Assembly: GCA_947561715.1 (NCBI GenBank)
Contig: OX387198.1
Location: 868,001-932,000 of the forward strand
Length of the DNA stretch: 64,000 nucleotides
Origin: Ascidia mentula
Taxonomy: Eukaryota; Chordata; Ascidiacea; Phlebobranchia; Ascidiidae
Direction: 5' to 3'
The position numbers and the translations under genes are program-made. Under the pieces are notes generated by a model that searched no databases, had not been told where the DNA came from, and saw nothing but the letters and a program-made list of their open reading frames with translations. How positions within the stretch are numbered: position 1 is the stretch's first letter; the number at the start of each line of letters is the position of its first letter. Below are positions 1 to 15,012 of the stretch, piece after piece.

Positions 1-493
1 GTAAACGTAATGTTTTTTTTAAATTGGTTTTTAAGTTTAAAACCAGCAATGGAAAAAACTAACAAACTATGACCAAAAAGAAATAATTAATATAAGGGAT
101 AAATAATTATGCTCTTCTGCATTTGTACAAGAATATATTGCAGTGTTGGGGTAATAGCGATTGGAAATGATTGCTAAACAAAATCCATACGTTGTTTTTT
201 GCCAGAAAGGCAGTGGTTTAATATTATGAGATAAGTTTAAGGAAACAAAGACACAAAAAACGTTCTGCATTGTTCTATCATAAGTTCCATCATATTGGAT
301 CATTATTTGATCAGTTGTGTTTTTAGCGTTTAAGTGCTGTTTGACAGCTTAGCAAAGTACGTGGCTGAGTTAGTTTTCTTGGGTGAGTGTTTTACCATCA
401 CAACGAAATAACATCACTACCATGTTCTCAAACTTACAATCCAACAAATGCCTTAGATATGAAGATAAACAAAAGGAAATGCTGAAACCCCAC

Positions 494-3400
494 CTGTCAA
501 CAGAACTCTGCTCCGAAACCAGGTTCTCCATCAACCATGGAAGTAGTTCCTTGAACTGAGTTTCCCCAGTCTCTTTCACCATCGCTCCAAGCGCTTTGGC
601 AGCAATTCCCCGAACCTCAGGGACTGGATCCAGAAGGGTGTTCTTTAAACCAGGAATAACAGCGGGAAGGTACGGGTTCAAATCCTGAAAAAATGTACAT
701 TCTCGATAATAAATTACATGAAAAACAACATACAATATAAGTAGTAGTATTTCATGTAATGGCATGATTGGCAGGATCGCCCCACTTCGCAGGTCCTTGC
801 TTGGCGAACACAGCTATCGTATTAAGATCATTAGGTATCAAGATCACGGGAAAAAGTGGCTGATCCAACAAGACTGTAATGCCTGGGCTGCGAAGCCTGT
901 AAACCTAATGACTACAATATGGGTATTTCGGATTTTTCATTTGTTTAACAGTTGTGGAATGATAAAGCTAACATAAAGTGATTAAGGATGCGAAGTCGTA
1001 GTCCCAATTTCCACAAACAAATTATGATTATTTCTTAACTCTACATAAAAAACCACTGCGATGTCACAGGTGAAGTAAGTGCGTTGGGAATACGGAGAGC
1101 CTTGAAAGCCGTTCAAGGAAAGGAAGATACATGGAATCCACCTCTACCAACCTTCTGATCTGTGAGGGAATACATGTTTCCGATAATCTGAGCCGCCATC
1201 TTCCTCGTATCCATCGAACGATCGAGAAAAGCTCGTTGGACCACAGGTAGGATGAGCGCTAGGGAAGGGGCGTCGATAAAATGAACGAACCTGGAGAAAA
1301 CGATGACGTCATTTTTAATAGATATATTATATTCCTCAAACTCCAAAAGGAGCAAAAGACGATCAGCGCCGGTATGAGATCTTTATTAAAGAAATATTAA
1401 TTTCGCCAATTGGCACCCTCAGTTGCTGTCTTATTTAAATTGAACTCTGTCATTTTCAATAGGGTTGAATATACTTGGCGTTATAGGAATAATAGATAAT
1501 GGATAAAAAAACGTAACAATGTATTTCAAAGTTGAGTAAAACGTACGAAACATTCGGTTTTCTTGTTTTGCTTTAATGAATGAAACACAATGTAAACACA
1601 TATTTTCATGAAACAATCGCCTACTTGGTGTTGAGAAGGGTCTGCAAACATTCAGTTGTTTTTCTTGAGGGGTCGCTCAACGCAGATAGAAGTATGCTGG
1701 AGATTGCTTGAATTTCAGGATTCCGAATCACGGATCCGATCTGCTTCAATGCTTGTTGACCTGGGTGGAATATCTTAGTTCCTGATTGAAGCAGTTACCA
1801 TGCAACACGAGAAACAAATTCATGAAGATCGTGTTGTTGTTTTGAAACCCTTTTGTGAACGCCCTTTCTGACATGGAAATTATACATACCTAACTAACAA
1901 CGAACATAAGTGAAAAATTGGCAAAACTTGGAAATTTAACGACTGAGTGATCATCAGGATTAACTACATTTTTACTTTCTTCATTCGCATTCGACTTTTT
2001 TCGTTACTCAGAGATTTAAACAAAATAATTCATTCGTTTATTTTGATCTCCGCAAACATGAAATGAAACATTTATCGTGAGTGAAAACAACACTGTCCTA
2101 TTTACAAGGCAGGATTGTATCAATAGAAAAAAGGCTCTTAAGGTTACATTATTTATAAATATCAACGTTTCGTTTGTAGCAGCCTTGAGCGTGATCGTGT
2201 GTCAAATTTATAAAAACTATAGCTTGTTATGCTACAGCGGGTATAGGAGAATGATCGAACAAAACATACCAGCCTTCTGTACTTTCGGGTGGGAATCGGT
2301 CAAAACCTCGCAAAGTTTTGGAACAATGCTGGGAAGGCAAGAAGAAAGTTGCTTGGGGGCGCAGAAAGCCATCGCCCCGAGCAACTCAGCGGATCCAGTC
2401 TTGGTTCTCCACAAATCTTCGTTGAGTGCATTCAACAAAGATGGGAGAACCAGTCGGACTCCGTGGCCACTCAGGTTCCGCATCACTGCACGAGCTGTGT
2501 TGTCAGCCGCCTGTGACGTAACGAGGGTGGAATTTAATGGCGAACTTGATTAGTTTATAATCAGATACACCTAAAAACTGGATTTCAATTTATCATAAAA
2601 GCATTTGAGATATGTTTGTTAATTGATTCTGGGAATCATTCCACATTCTGTTGCAACTTGCCCTGAAGATTTCCCTGTTATATAAAATTACACCAACAAT
2701 CGCAGAAACGTTAATTTCAGGCCAAAATTTGACAGTCTTGGTTTTGTTAGTTTCAAACGTTCGAAAAACAAGATGTTTTATGACAACGTATCAGTATCGC
2801 ATTCTGAAATCGCAAATGATTGCATTAAATTCCCATAACAGACAAACAACATCTAGGTATAATAATATGAACAGAAAAAGGCTTAGTTGTCACTTCTAAC
2901 CCCACACAGACAACTTACCTCCCTAACATAAGTGTTTCCATCACCAAAGCAAATGAGCAGATGGGGAAGCACGTGGACGACATAAGGTTCAAATAATCTT
3001 CCCAGCATCGCACAGAACATCTCGAACGCAAGCAAAGCTCCTTCCCTGTGCCTGCAGATGGAACCAAACAATTTGCAAAACACATTATCTGCCTCCAAAG
3101 ACACCCAGTTATCAAATCAAACAATAATGATATTGTTATGTCTGATGGTAAAGCCATACAAGTCCAAACTCCCAAGACACAGTGTTAAGTTATCAAACAA
3201 TCAACAAAGGTTTAGCCATGTGTTAATATTGTCATGTCTGTAGGTGAAGCCAAATAAGGATAATACATTGTCTGCATCCACATACATAATTTTAGGAAAT
3301 GGACTTTTGTCATAAATAAACGAAAAATGTATTTTACCAACATTCCTATTAAAAACTTAGGTAGCAAGAATTCAACAAACAAGTTTCAAAGCTGCATCTT

Positions 3401-6400
3401 ATGTTTGATAATTACAATAATTGCAAGGATCAAGACCAGAAAACCAGGTTACCTATAATTTTTCTTGTCCTGTACAGCTTCAGTTAGTTTATTCATGATG
3501 TCATGCTGCTTGAAAGAAATAATCCCGAGACCCTTAACCATGCCAGCCAACCCATAAGCGGCACCTGAGAAATATGTTAAATTTGCAAAATAGATGAACC
3601 AACTAAAAAGTATTTAGCAGATACGGAAAACTTTTATATATTTTGTATCCAATCAAACTAGAAAGTTTTTAACCAAACCGATCAGTGAGACAACTTTTGT
3701 TTTTATACAATACAACAACATCAAAACACCAATATTTATCATGAGTAAAACACCATAACCTGACCTTTGCGTTCTCCATAATTTTCAGATTCGAGTAAGA
3801 TTGTAAGAAGTTTCTGGACGATGTCGGGAGCTTGATCCTTGATAGAGGGGACAAGTGGAGGGAGACAGTTGGCTACAGCTTCTTGCACCTAGAAGTCACC
3901 AACTTGTTTGATTAAGAAAAAAATTAACTTTGGGGGAAAAATCAATAAGTAACTTGTAGTTATAGTTACCACATAATGTGCGACGTTATCAGTTCTAATT
4001 GAAAAGGTGTGAATAATGTTTGGATCTGTATTTTAAAGTGTTTGCTATAAATTGACCACTAGAAGACATAGAAAAACTGCATAAAAAATGGGCACATAAC
4101 ATAAATTTTAAAAATGTCTTTAATACTGATAGAACTTTTTGGAATAAGTATAAAATCTCCAAACATAAATCTACAAATGTGTCTTACGGGCAACAAAAAA
4201 CTTATTATCCGATGTTTTCTACAAGTTATAAAAAAATTGCATGATACATTCAGAAAAAAATGTTTCTTTAACTTACAGCATGCTAGGGTGTGGACAGGAA
4301 TAAATTTAGACTTTAGTGAATACTGTAATTTATCTTGTTGTATTAGATACAGACAGTAAAAAGCTTATTTGTTTTGTCGAAGGAGTAATAAAAGTGTAAC
4401 ACACTTTAGATAGTGCTGTGTCCTATCTAAAGTCACAGATTTGACAGAACAAAAAGGCAACAAGCCACTGATCTTAAATTTTATGTTTCACGCTTACAGC
4501 TTGTGAGGGGGTAGACAGGATCTCCGTTAGTTTTGCTACAATTGGTTTAATCTTCGGGTCGTCTTTGTCCAGATGACGAGCCAGAGTTCCGATTAGGATG
4601 ACAACACTCTGTCGGATCACGTCGTAACTTTCCGATGTTGGAGCCTAATTATGAAACACAACAACATGAATTTACGACAACAATGTGTCAATAAAGTAAT
4701 TTTGTCAGGTTTATGACATTACTTAACCCATTTCTACACCTAAAAAAATTAAAATTACAGAATCAATAAACTAACGTTCTTCAGGAAGTCTTCGAGAACA
4801 GCAAGAAGGGTTGATGAAGATTTCTTCCCGTGATCATTGATTCCTTGCAACGCTGCATCAAGCATCTTTCCTCGAACCTGAGCAAGCCAGAGTTTAGTGG
4901 AAGACAAACAAAGTTTTGGTATTCTACTCAATTATGCAATGAAAGAAATACTTCTGCCCAACACTCCTGTTGTTATGTACCAAAGCGCAACTCTTATTAA
5001 TAATCACTGTGTCAAATAATGTTTAAAAACTTGTGCTAAGGCAATGTTGTCTTAGGCAAACACTCCTGACCCAATCTTTTATGACAAATGTAAAAATTTT
5101 TTTTTTTAAGGTTTTTGCTTGCTATCCGGAACAGCTATAATGTTAGGTTGTGATTTAATATAAATATTTGGAATCCGGTACAAAAATATTACCTCTGGGT
5201 GTCGATCTCCGACTGCATCAGGGACGTAAAAACTGAAAAGGGATTCGATCTGATCCTCCAGGAGAAGAGGACTCATCTTCTTCAGAGCGAACGCAACTCC
5301 GATCCGAGGTTGGAAGTCATCCGGAGGAGATTCGGAGATAATCCTCCCTAACTGATCAAGTACTGGTGCTGCCCTCTGGTGTACAAAATTAAATGAGAAA
5401 CTGCTGCAGTCGGACTAAGCTTCAATACAAATGATTTGATCAAAAATTTACATTTGGTTGAAACATTTTAATTGGATTTAACTATTTTTTATGATGGGTT
5501 TATGAAACTCAATAGAAAGTAACAGAGATTGTAGTCAGAAAATCCATCATTTGAAACAGAAATATCAATTCCATGTAATAAATTTTCCACTGGATATCAG
5601 TACCTAAAAACCAGATCAGACAAAACAGAGCAACACTGCCTTCAATCTTTTATGGCAATTTATCTTCCATACTGGATCTCACTTTAATTCAAAGAAACAA
5701 CATCACAAACCTACCTCCAACTTTCCGTTGTAAATTTCAATCAAATCTTTGAGAATTTTTGATGTCATGTTAGGGTATTCCCCCAGTGCAGCTGCCAGTG
5801 CATCGGCAGCCGCTTGTTGAATCACAGGTTCATGATATTGTATGTCGTCCTGTAGTAAAAATAGCAACTTTAGATTTACATTCCCATAAAGAGTAATAAA
5901 TATTGAATTCTGTTTTAAATACCATGTTTATTGTTTGCTACTTGTGTCCACAACAGAAGAATACAAAGACCTTACAATAACAACTATGTTCGCCTTGATG
6001 AAAGAAAATTCATGAAGAAAATTTTCTTACGAGAAGTTGTTCGCAGATCGTTTCGTCCAAACTGAATCCCATCGATTCCCACATTTCACGAGCAAGATTT
6101 CTATTCTCCTGATCCACGTCATGCATCGCCAACCAAGCACGGCGACATATTTTCGGGTCGCTCTCATCAATGACCAACTCCAGCTTGTTTAATCCCTGGA
6201 TACAAGTTAATGATATATGGTGAAATAGAGATATTTGACTACTAGCTATTGTATGTCTCTTATATCGAATGTAAGCTATTTATAGCAGAGGAAAATAAAA
6301 AAAAAATACTTTTCACCAGGGGTGTGGTAGAAACATACTGACCCTACCCTGATTTTGTAGAATAATGTAAAATCATCAAACCTTGAGCACTTTGGCACGG

Positions 6401-9400
6401 AGAAGTGAAGTTGGTGACAGCAAATTATCAAGTAAGATTTCTATTTCCTGTGGTGTTGCACTCGCACATCTGCAAAAATAAAATTGTCGAAAATTATCCA
6501 AGCTTAATATTTAGTTTTAAAATTTTCTGCTTTTCTTTTTACTTTTTTTGTTTCAAACACAAATTTAAATAAATAATTATGACATTTTGTGTTTGCAGAT
6601 GCCTTGGCTGCTCTTCCTCTGAAACTAAAGATTTAGTTTCACAAATTTATTCAACCAACCCTTGGTTACGTTTAAACACAATATTTATTTAATCAGTTAT
6701 AAATTTTTATCTCTTAATATACAGTCACTAAAAACCAATTTTTATCACTAAAAAATTTACGGAAAAGTCAACATGCATTACCCTTGGTAACCGCTGGCAG
6801 CCTGACAAGTTTCGACCAAAACTTCACTGGAAAGTTGCTGGACTTGGACCATGGAAGTCCCGATCAAATGACACATAGTGCGGAGGATGTTCTCTCGTGG
6901 GAGGAGATCAGGGGAAGTCATCTCGCTCTCTGTGATGCGGACTTGGACATGACCGAGGATGTATTTGAGGATGTTGCACATCAGCTTGTGGTCGTTGTCG
7001 ATAATCTTCCCACTCTCATGGAGTGATCGTTGCAGAAGTGAGAACAGATAGGAAAACGCACATGTTGAATATTGGGCTGGAGACAAATATTTGTAATTGC
7101 AATAAAATCACACAAAATTACAGTTACAGTATAAATTAAATTAATACAACTTTATTAAGCAGTATTTCCATGTCAATAAGAGACAAAAAAGTTGATGTTT
7201 ATTCAGATAAATCTATTCAACATCAGTTTCTACAACTTATTCAAATAGAATCGCAAATTATCAAATCAAGTAATGTTCAAAAACCTGTGCTAAGGTGATG
7301 TAGTTTTAGGCAACATCAAAAACACTCCCAATCTTTTTTGATGAATACAAAAAATGTTTACAGTAAAGTTATTTCCATTAATTTCGTAACACCACAGTTC
7401 ATACACAAACACACAGTTACAGAACAACACAAACAATTACACTTACTTTTTTGTGGAGCCAAAATTTGATTCAACAGTTGAAGAACAACATCGTTTATTT
7501 TTGAGTGACACCAATCTTCGTTAACGCCGCAAGCTGGTTTGCTCAACCTCAACGTAGCGTAACCAACCTGAAAACCTAATTCACAACAACATCTCCATCA
7601 AAACTGGTAGGTTTCCATGGTAACAGAAAAATTTTAACACATTCAAATTTTAGACCAAAATGATCTTAGTTTTAATTTTATTACTTTCAAACTACAAACG
7701 ATGAAAATTCACTGAAATAAAATTCATTTTTTAGTATTTAAAACCAGATTCAAAATTCAGGGTTTTTTTAGTAAAAAATTCAACCATTTATTACCCAAGT
7801 CTTGGTTTATGGACATCATCGACTCGCTCATCAAAACATAGAGATCTTGTATCTGGTTTGAGACGAGGGGTGAGGGAAGAAGGTTAAGAAGAGGGTTAAT
7901 GAGTTGAACAAAGTATTTTTCTGCACCGATCACAGACGTTCCGACTGTGAATGTGGTTTCGAGAACTTTGACCATTCGATCAAACTTCTCTTTCAGCTGT
8001 AAAGAATACAAAAGAAATAGTAAAATACTCGGAACGAAATGTACTTGACTGTGCAGAAAGAAACCAATACAGGTATTATCTTCGTGTAATCGCTTCAGGT
8101 AATAGTTGGAGGGGTGTATAGAATGATGTTTATGTTCAATCGACCAGGTTATGACACAATCTAACATATCAGCTCTGTTTTCTTCAGTTACCTTTAACAT
8201 TCTCTCCCTTATTGCAGTTTCCTTCTTTAATTCCTCCTCCAACATTTCCTTCTGCTTCTTGCTCAAATTCTTTGGTATCGGGGTGACCTTGGATCGGCCC
8301 CCCGTGCCTAGAGGTCAACAGTGATGAGTTTTTAAATTCGACAATAATATAAAATTCTTATAAAGAATTTAACTTATGCAGGTAAACAAGTCTTAAAGTT
8401 CAATTACATATTTGTAATGAAATAGATTTTGACTAAATTTTTTTAGGAGATGCTTCTGCTTTCCAACTACACTGAATCAATAATCAAACATTTTCAAAAC
8501 CAAGTGGACATTGCACTTTACTATAAATTATTACAACCCAGTTTTTTGGGAGTTTTTTTTTCAAGTCAAGAGAACCCAATTTACACTGTTTCACATGAGT
8601 TAGCATTTAACCATTCACATGGGAAACAGGATTTGCTTTATAATTTAGCTTAGTAATTATAAGGTCATTGCATATTCACCTTTGACCCCGCCTGGGTCGG
8701 CCCCTTTCTTTTTTTGTTCAATTTCCTTTCTCAGTTCCTCGGCTTCTTTCTGATCTTTGTACGAATATGTTTTGTTTTCGCGTTTCACGTTCTTATTTTC
8801 AGCAATCTTTGGGGCACTTTAAACAGTTTATATGTTACCAACTATTGATGTAATTTTTTTTTAACTTGCAATTGTTTGCAAATGTTCATTTCAACTTTCA
8901 CATTAAGTCACAACTTAAATTCAGTCAAGATTTTTCGACAATATTTAATATTTTGTAAAGTTACTTTTAAGTTCACCTGTCAATAATTTTGATGTTCCAC
9001 AGTTCACCTTCTGGAGTTTCCATAATTTTAACTTCTGTATCGGTAACTTGTAAATATTTGTGATCTGACGTAATATTAAGGGTGTATTCGGTGAGATAAG
9101 GTAACATTACATGAGGGGCAATAGAAATCAAAGTGGATAAAGCCGCAAGACTGGCCTGTAGAAAAATGAAATGCAAATTAACACCAGTATTAAATTTTAA
9201 TATTATGAGTACAATTTACCAAAATGTTTCTAAAAGTAAAGTTTGCAACACAAATAGAGTTACACTGATTTAATCATAAACTATCTGTTTTCAATTTTGT
9301 AGTTCCCAATTTGTTTAATACAAAGTTTAAATGAGTGAAATATTACCTCACTATGATGTTCAGGTTTTACGACCAACTTTGAAATTTCACCCAAATTCTC

Positions 9401-12400
9401 TTCGATGAAGCATTCAACATCAAATCCACATTTGTGAAGAAAATCCAGAAAGAAATGATCGTCCAATTCAGCTGAAACAGAACGTAATAGTGTGCGATTA
9501 TTTGAAGGCAAATCCAGATGTTTTCGTATTGTTTTAAATGCTTATTATTACACAACACGTTGGTGGGTCAAACTTAAAGTGATTCTGATTCTGTGTGAAT
9601 TGAAAAGTTTGTTGTCAATATTTGAGTTTAACTTCCACTGCCTGCAGTTTATCATGAACATGAATAACTGATTTTAATTTTTCTTTTAAATATTAAACAG
9701 AACCAGGCTTACTTATACAGGGATGGTGAGAATCTACCAGAAGCATCAGGGAAACCTCGCAAGCAAAGTTTTTGTCTTCTTTCAAAGCCGGTGCAGCGGA
9801 CACACAAAACAAAGCATCAACAAACCACTTGGGGGCGATATAGCTCTTTTTAGCCTCTGCAATATCCTCCACAGCTGAAAAATCGATGACTCGCGACGGT
9901 CGAAGGCGCTGGAAAACTTCTGGCAGCAAATCTTTGCAATACTGGGAACCTAAAATTTAACAATATTTTACACATTTCAGAAAGTAAGTCATTAAACACT
10001 CTGGACATGTTTTAAAGAAAACTCTTGACCAGAAAACCAACTACATTGATTCAAATAAATGTGATATCACATAAAGTATTTTTGTTGGGGAAAACAGTTA
10101 CCATGACAACTTTGCTGAGGAATAAGTTTTTAATGTTGTGATAATTTAAAAATAACAACAAGAACATGTGCAATACTTGTTATTGTGATACCAACCTGCC
10201 AAACTGTTCAGTAATTTCTTGATTGTTTGTTGTGTTGCTTTTCTTAAATTCCAGGATTTATGGAGCAAAGCGAATATCAGACAACCATACATTTGTCTGT
10301 AAATTTAAGAGTTTTTGAACAGTTTGCATAAAAAGATTTAAAAAACACCAAATGCAACAAAACTAATTCTGAATTCGTAAACAAAATTGAAATAATATTT
10401 TACATATACATGGGTTTTTTTAACATTGCATTACAAAGTTAAATTTAAAAAAAAAAAGTAAAACGCAATAAATTTGTCAAATTGTCAAACAAAATTTAAT
10501 GATTTTGTGCAACTTACTTTATCATTTCGGGAGAAATTTTTTGTGAATGTTCCAGAAGCAAATATCCGACGAGCTTTTGCAAGTGGTACACAGCGCCCTC
10601 AGGTGAGTGGTTTAGCAATTTCTCGGATGTGAACAACGACTTCTTGGGATCGAGTATGGCACTCCAGAAGTTGGCAAATTTGTAGGCTGATAGCAACAAA
10701 ATGTTAGATGTTTCAAATTTAAAGAAAAGACATGAAAAAATTTTTCTTAAACTATATTAAAACTCATATCGTTAACTTCTTAATAACAATGTGTTGAATT
10801 ATATGTCATGAATGGTCATCTCATGTTATTTTACTAATAAGTCTTAACATAAACAGATTACCGACGTTTGTCGTGTTCTTGCCATGAGTGAAACATTAAA
10901 AAAACAACCAAAATTTTATGGCCACACACAGGAAAAAATTAACCTACTTTTAGTAAGTTCCACATTCTCTAGTTTGGAAAGAAGCACTGATGCATGTAAA
11001 GCTTCGATGACCAGAGGAATTTGTGTTTGTTGTTGAATCGCTTTCTCCACACTTTGTAGTAAATATGGGATCAAAGGTTCAACCTAAAAAATAATAAGAT
11101 GTCTATACATTATATGACTGAGAAAAGGAGATAGTAGAATTTAAGGAAATACACCTGTACATATACATATACACAAAAGTATTTTTGTGCAGAAAATTAA
11201 AGTTTCGGTAAGTTATAATAAATAATAACTTTACCTTAATTCCAAGCAACTAATTGAAAATTTTGTGCATAACAACCTGTGGTAAGGTGTCTGACTTGAA
11301 GGCTTCAATTTGACATCCAAGGTAAGCAGTACGTACGGTGGGGTTGGATGATTTAAGCGACGGAACCTTCACGAACCAATCAACCAGTTCTTTTGCTACA
11401 GATGTTTTGAACATTTTACACCAACAACCGAGCGACGTTGCAGCTGTGACCAATGTTCCTTCGTGCAATTCCTGATTATGACAGAAAAGAAATTTATGAA
11501 ATGAGTAGATTTGTCAATAAATCCCATTGCAGCTACGTTGCACAATTACACAGAGGTATATGTGTCACATAAGCAGTTTAGAAAATGCATGAAGAAATTT
11601 ACAAAATATGTGAACGAGGTTTAACAAATTTCCACTGCAACAAAATATTATTAAATCTGCTAGGGTTATGTTTATTTGGTGGTAATGGAAAATTCTGGAG
11701 GTTGGAGAATGTCATGTGTCATGGCTGCACATAGGTATCTGCATAGCAAAATCCTGTGCACAACACCGCTTAATACTTCTTTTAAGTAGGTACACACCAC
11801 AAACAATGTCATTTAAAAACTATTATCACAAAGTAAAAGCATGAAACCTACCAGTTGCAAAAATGGAATAAACATTTTTGAAACACTGCCCGCAAGCTCA
11901 TTTGCCGACCTCCCACTTCCGACTGGACTGGAAGCAAATCCCTTGATGGCTTCTAATATTGAACATTTCTGTGTAGCGAGGGTCAGTTTGCCTTGAGTTC
12001 CTAAAACATCATTTTATTAAACTGATAATTTGGTATTTCTTGTGGGAGTGATAAAATTTCAGGTCACTGGGGTGCAGTACAGTAATTTTAAGTTGGATTC
12101 AAACACGCACCTTGATTGAAATTAATATTTTGTGGGCAACTTACGCTGTATGCACTAACAGCGGCACATTGCACGATATTAAAAGTGGCCTCACTATAGA
12201 GATGAGGAATGGACACAAATTTAGGCCACTTATAGCCAGAAGTGAGTTTTAATTAAACTAAACCCAATACAACATCGACATACTTGAAAAATACAACAAA
12301 GATGTTAAAGTTTTGGCACAACTAAGTTGAGAGAATAAATTGTTGCATTCCTGAATTAGAGTTACGACCATTTTCAACAATGTCCAAAATAAATTACCTT

Positions 12401-15012
12401 TCAAAATGTTGAACAAATATTTGACCAATTCTAACACAGCATCAGAATCGCTGCATTCCTTCGCCATGGCAACAACTGCTTGGACGGCAACGTCACGATT
12501 TGCATCAGTTTTTGAAATTAACTGTGGAGTTAAGATTTTCATGAGATCGGAAGCATGACGACTCAAATCAATAGAGAGATTTCCAAGCAGATTTGCGACA
12601 CCTAGTGGAAGAAGAATTAGACGTTAACCAAAGAAAAATTTTATCAAAATATTTGAGGGGCAAAGTTGTTGAATTGATTTTAAAGGAGAAGTTCGATAAA
12701 CCACTGACTAATCTTATTAACAAACTAACTAACTGCATCTTTGTTGATTGTTTTAAACCCACCCTAAATACTACGTTAACAATTTTAAAAATAAAATCCC
12801 TAATTTCATACAAAATTTTCTCTAGGTGAACAAATTGTTATTGTCTTGTTAATTAGAATCAGCCATGATCTTTTTATGATCAGACATGCAACAAACCATA
12901 TATAATATAAAAGTTTATTATTTACATATATTAATACATATCCTGAATAAAAAGTTTCACTTACAAGGAAGTATGTTTTCTGCACTTCTCAAAAGTGATT
13001 TCTGCAGTGATGGAAAAACAACCTCAGTGAAATCTGAGTGGTCGATTTCTTTCAGAATTGGTTTGCAGGCAATCTGGAGATGAAACAAAGGCATTCATTA
13101 AATAAACTATAGATTTTTGCTTGTCTATAAATAGTTTTTGTTTTGACTCGTAAAGTGAAAGCAAGATAAATAAAGCATCAAAAATAGAGATGTGTTATGT
13201 AACTTGCCAAAAGGTCCTGTTATATCAAGTTATACCCAATCATTTAGATACAAAACCAAGACAAAAAAAACTTTTTTTACAGCAAATACTTTCCTGTATA
13301 TCTTATTTGCTGAAACAACTCACCAATGCAGAGAGAGCTGGAGCAGATTTTCCCATAATCACAGACTTAACGTACGTTGAAAGGATTTCAGATTTTTTTG
13401 CCATCATTTTCTTTCGGTCATAGGAAATCATTGCAGAGAACAGCACACATTTATAGATGGAACCTTCACCACTCAGAAGTACTTTGCTGTATATTTCCAT
13501 TGCTTTTGGTATCTAAAGAAAGCACACAAAATTTTGCCATAAATCTACAGAACAAGCAAGAAAGAGGGTATTGGACATTTCTGATATTTTCAAGTTTTTG
13601 ACAGTGAAAATATGACCCAAAAATATTACGTAAATATGATGCTGTTATTTGTATTGCCTTTACTTGTAAGGAAAACACAAGTTGTTAATTTGTATGTTTA
13701 TGGAACTAACAACAAAATAATTCTCCGAATTAACAACCTTTTTCTTATATTTAAATTTAACAAAATCTCAGCAAAAATTTTGAAGCAAATTAAGCCATCC
13801 AACCTTCTTCCATATCGCAACCAGCCTTCTTCTTCCACTATTTTGAATAGGTTTGTACATCCCACTGCACACGGCATAGAACAAGGTCGTTTCAATGTCA
13901 ATTAATTTCTTCAGTTCAACCGTCCCTTCACCCACGTCCATAAAGCATGACTCGGTAATAACTTGACACCATGACAGTGCAGAAAGTGCCTGACCAGAAT
14001 TATTGCGACTGAATAAAATGTAAGAGTGGTTAAATAATTTAAATTTTTTGTAAAAAACTGGGTCATTGGCATGGTTTTGTAAACATGTTTAATACAATAG
14101 CTGTTTTTTAAGTGTTGTGGGTTTTTAAAATTTAGGGTTAAAAAGAATATTCTCTTGTATTCTGTACATTACCAGCAAGAACCAGGTGCAATGAGACCTT
14201 TTCCCATTTCCTCCAAAACTTTCATAACAAACGGTAGAGACACATTTTTATGTTTGACGAGCAAAGTTTTAAGAAAATTCTCAACTTCTCTCCTGGATTT
14301 TGTGTCGTAGTAAATACCAATAGTGCTCGACAAGGCTATTAAACCCATCTTCACGGCTGCTTCAGGAACATCTGTCCAAAACATAAGATATCATCAAATG
14401 GAGTAATGCAGAAAGTTTTTTTCGCAGACTCAATATTTCAGTTATTGGGCACAATGTCTTGGAAGGTCTTAACTTGCACAGAGAATTTCTTTTCAGCAGC
14501 AGTTAATTGTGCGAACAATGAACACAATGGCGAACATTTTTTTGTATGATAACGTTTCAAACCAATTTCTGTGCACATATTATTGGTAAATTTTCACAAT
14601 TTTTCCAATCTGGAACTATGGTTGGTGACAGTTTCTTGTCAAGGCAATAACATGCAGACCAAAACACAAAAAGTTGAGGATTGAAAACAGGATGAACCTG
14701 GTAAAGCAAGTGCTCTGTGTATGTATTATAACAGAAAGACAAGTGATGATATCTATAGTCCATGGTTAAGATCCTCATTTTCCATGCCAGAAATCATTGA
14801 AGCTTTATAATAAATTACCTTGTTTTGTTGCAAAAAGATGGTTGACATCTTTCAACATTTCAATTCTCACATTCACCTCAGATCTTGTGGCGTTGTGGAA
14901 AAATGTTTTCAAGCTTTCCTGTGATTAAAATAAATGTATTTTGCAAAAACAGTAAATCACAAGTAATTGTATTGCAAGTGTTCCGCTACAGTTAAAATTA
15001 AAAACTTACCAT
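494..15012 (-). CDS. GCN1: GCN1, eIF2alpha-kinase activator (HEAT-repeat protein), 3' part outside window
   Basis: GCN1 binds ribosomes and GCN2 and relays amino-acid starvation to eIF2alpha phosphorylation in the cytoplasm. About 33 exons can be followed on the minus strand. The start ATG (15010-15012) is the last codon of exon 1 and is followed directly by GTAAGT. Approximate later exons: 14819-14918, 14173-14371, 13799-14010, 13322-13516, 12965-13076, 12397-12600, 11851-12001, 11279-11473, 10945-11083, 10517-10688, 10196-10296, 9716-9949, 9346-9471, 8978-9157, 8679-8816, 8191-8309, 7796-7998, 7446-7569, 6784-7081, 6382-6471, 6032-6197, 5715-5850, 5193-5377, 4774-4879, 4497-4645, 3763-3888, 3453-3566, 2921-3054, 2269-2515, 1621-1780, 1149-1291, 494-686. 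Diagnostic stretches are the [15 protein letters not shown] linker followed by a Lys/Glu-rich helix (8.2-8.8 kb) and [19 protein letters not shown] (about 600-660), both typical of GCN1. Roughly 1,500-1,700 residues are present; the family is about 2,670 long, so the C-terminal GCN2-binding part lies to the left. Exon ends are by eye. Confidence 0.93.
3105..3255. repeat. Diverged tandem duplication in a GCN1 intron
   Basis: Two similar stretches follow each other: about 3111-3165 and 3190-3255 share the order AGTTATCAAA, ATATTGTYATGTCTG and a GGTAAAGCC/GGTGAAGCC tail. The unit probably reaches back to the exon edge, because ACACATTATCTGCCTCC near 3080 resembles TACATTGTCTGCATCC near 3266. Old and intronic, with no evident function. 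Confidence 0.5.
4403..4433. repeat. Short perfect hairpin in a GCN1 intron
   Basis: ACTTTAGATA (4403-4412) and TATCTAAAGT (4424-4433) form a perfect 10-bp stem around an 11-base loop. It lies in a long intron between the exons at 3763-3888 and 4497-4645. No flanking conservation can be judged, so it may be chance or the remnant of a small inverted-repeat element. Confidence 0.4.
5012..5105 (+). repeat. Dispersed intronic repeat, copy 1
   Basis: About 90 bp beginning TCAAATAATGTTTAAAAAC and continuing through TGTGCTAAGG, CTTAGGCAA, CACTCC and CAATCTTTT. It matches 7265-7360 in another intron of the same gene, in the same orientation, at roughly 75-80% by eye. This suggests copies of an old short mobile repeat or an ancient intron duplication. 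Confidence 0.55.
7265..7360 (+). repeat. Dispersed intronic repeat, copy 2
   Basis: Partner of 5012-5105, with the same block order: TAATGTTCAAAAACCTGTGC, TTTTAGGCAA, CACTCCCAATCTTTT. No terminal inverted repeats or target duplication are visible around either copy, so the class is unknown. Confidence 0.55.

Noticed and set aside
672..690. tRNA B-box-like GGGTTCAAATCC
   Set aside because: It lies at the start of a GCN1 exon and encodes DLNPYLP on the other strand; no A box or cloverleaf surrounds it.
2077..2553. 158-codon plus-strand frame
   Set aside because: It is largely antisense to a clear GCN1 exon (2269-2515) and has no recognisable features.
12568..12829. Paired 78- and 81-codon frames on opposite strands in a GCN1 intron
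   Set aside because: Low complexity (Leu/Lys/Ile) translation of AT-rich intron sequence; only the last bases overlap the real exon at 12397-12600.
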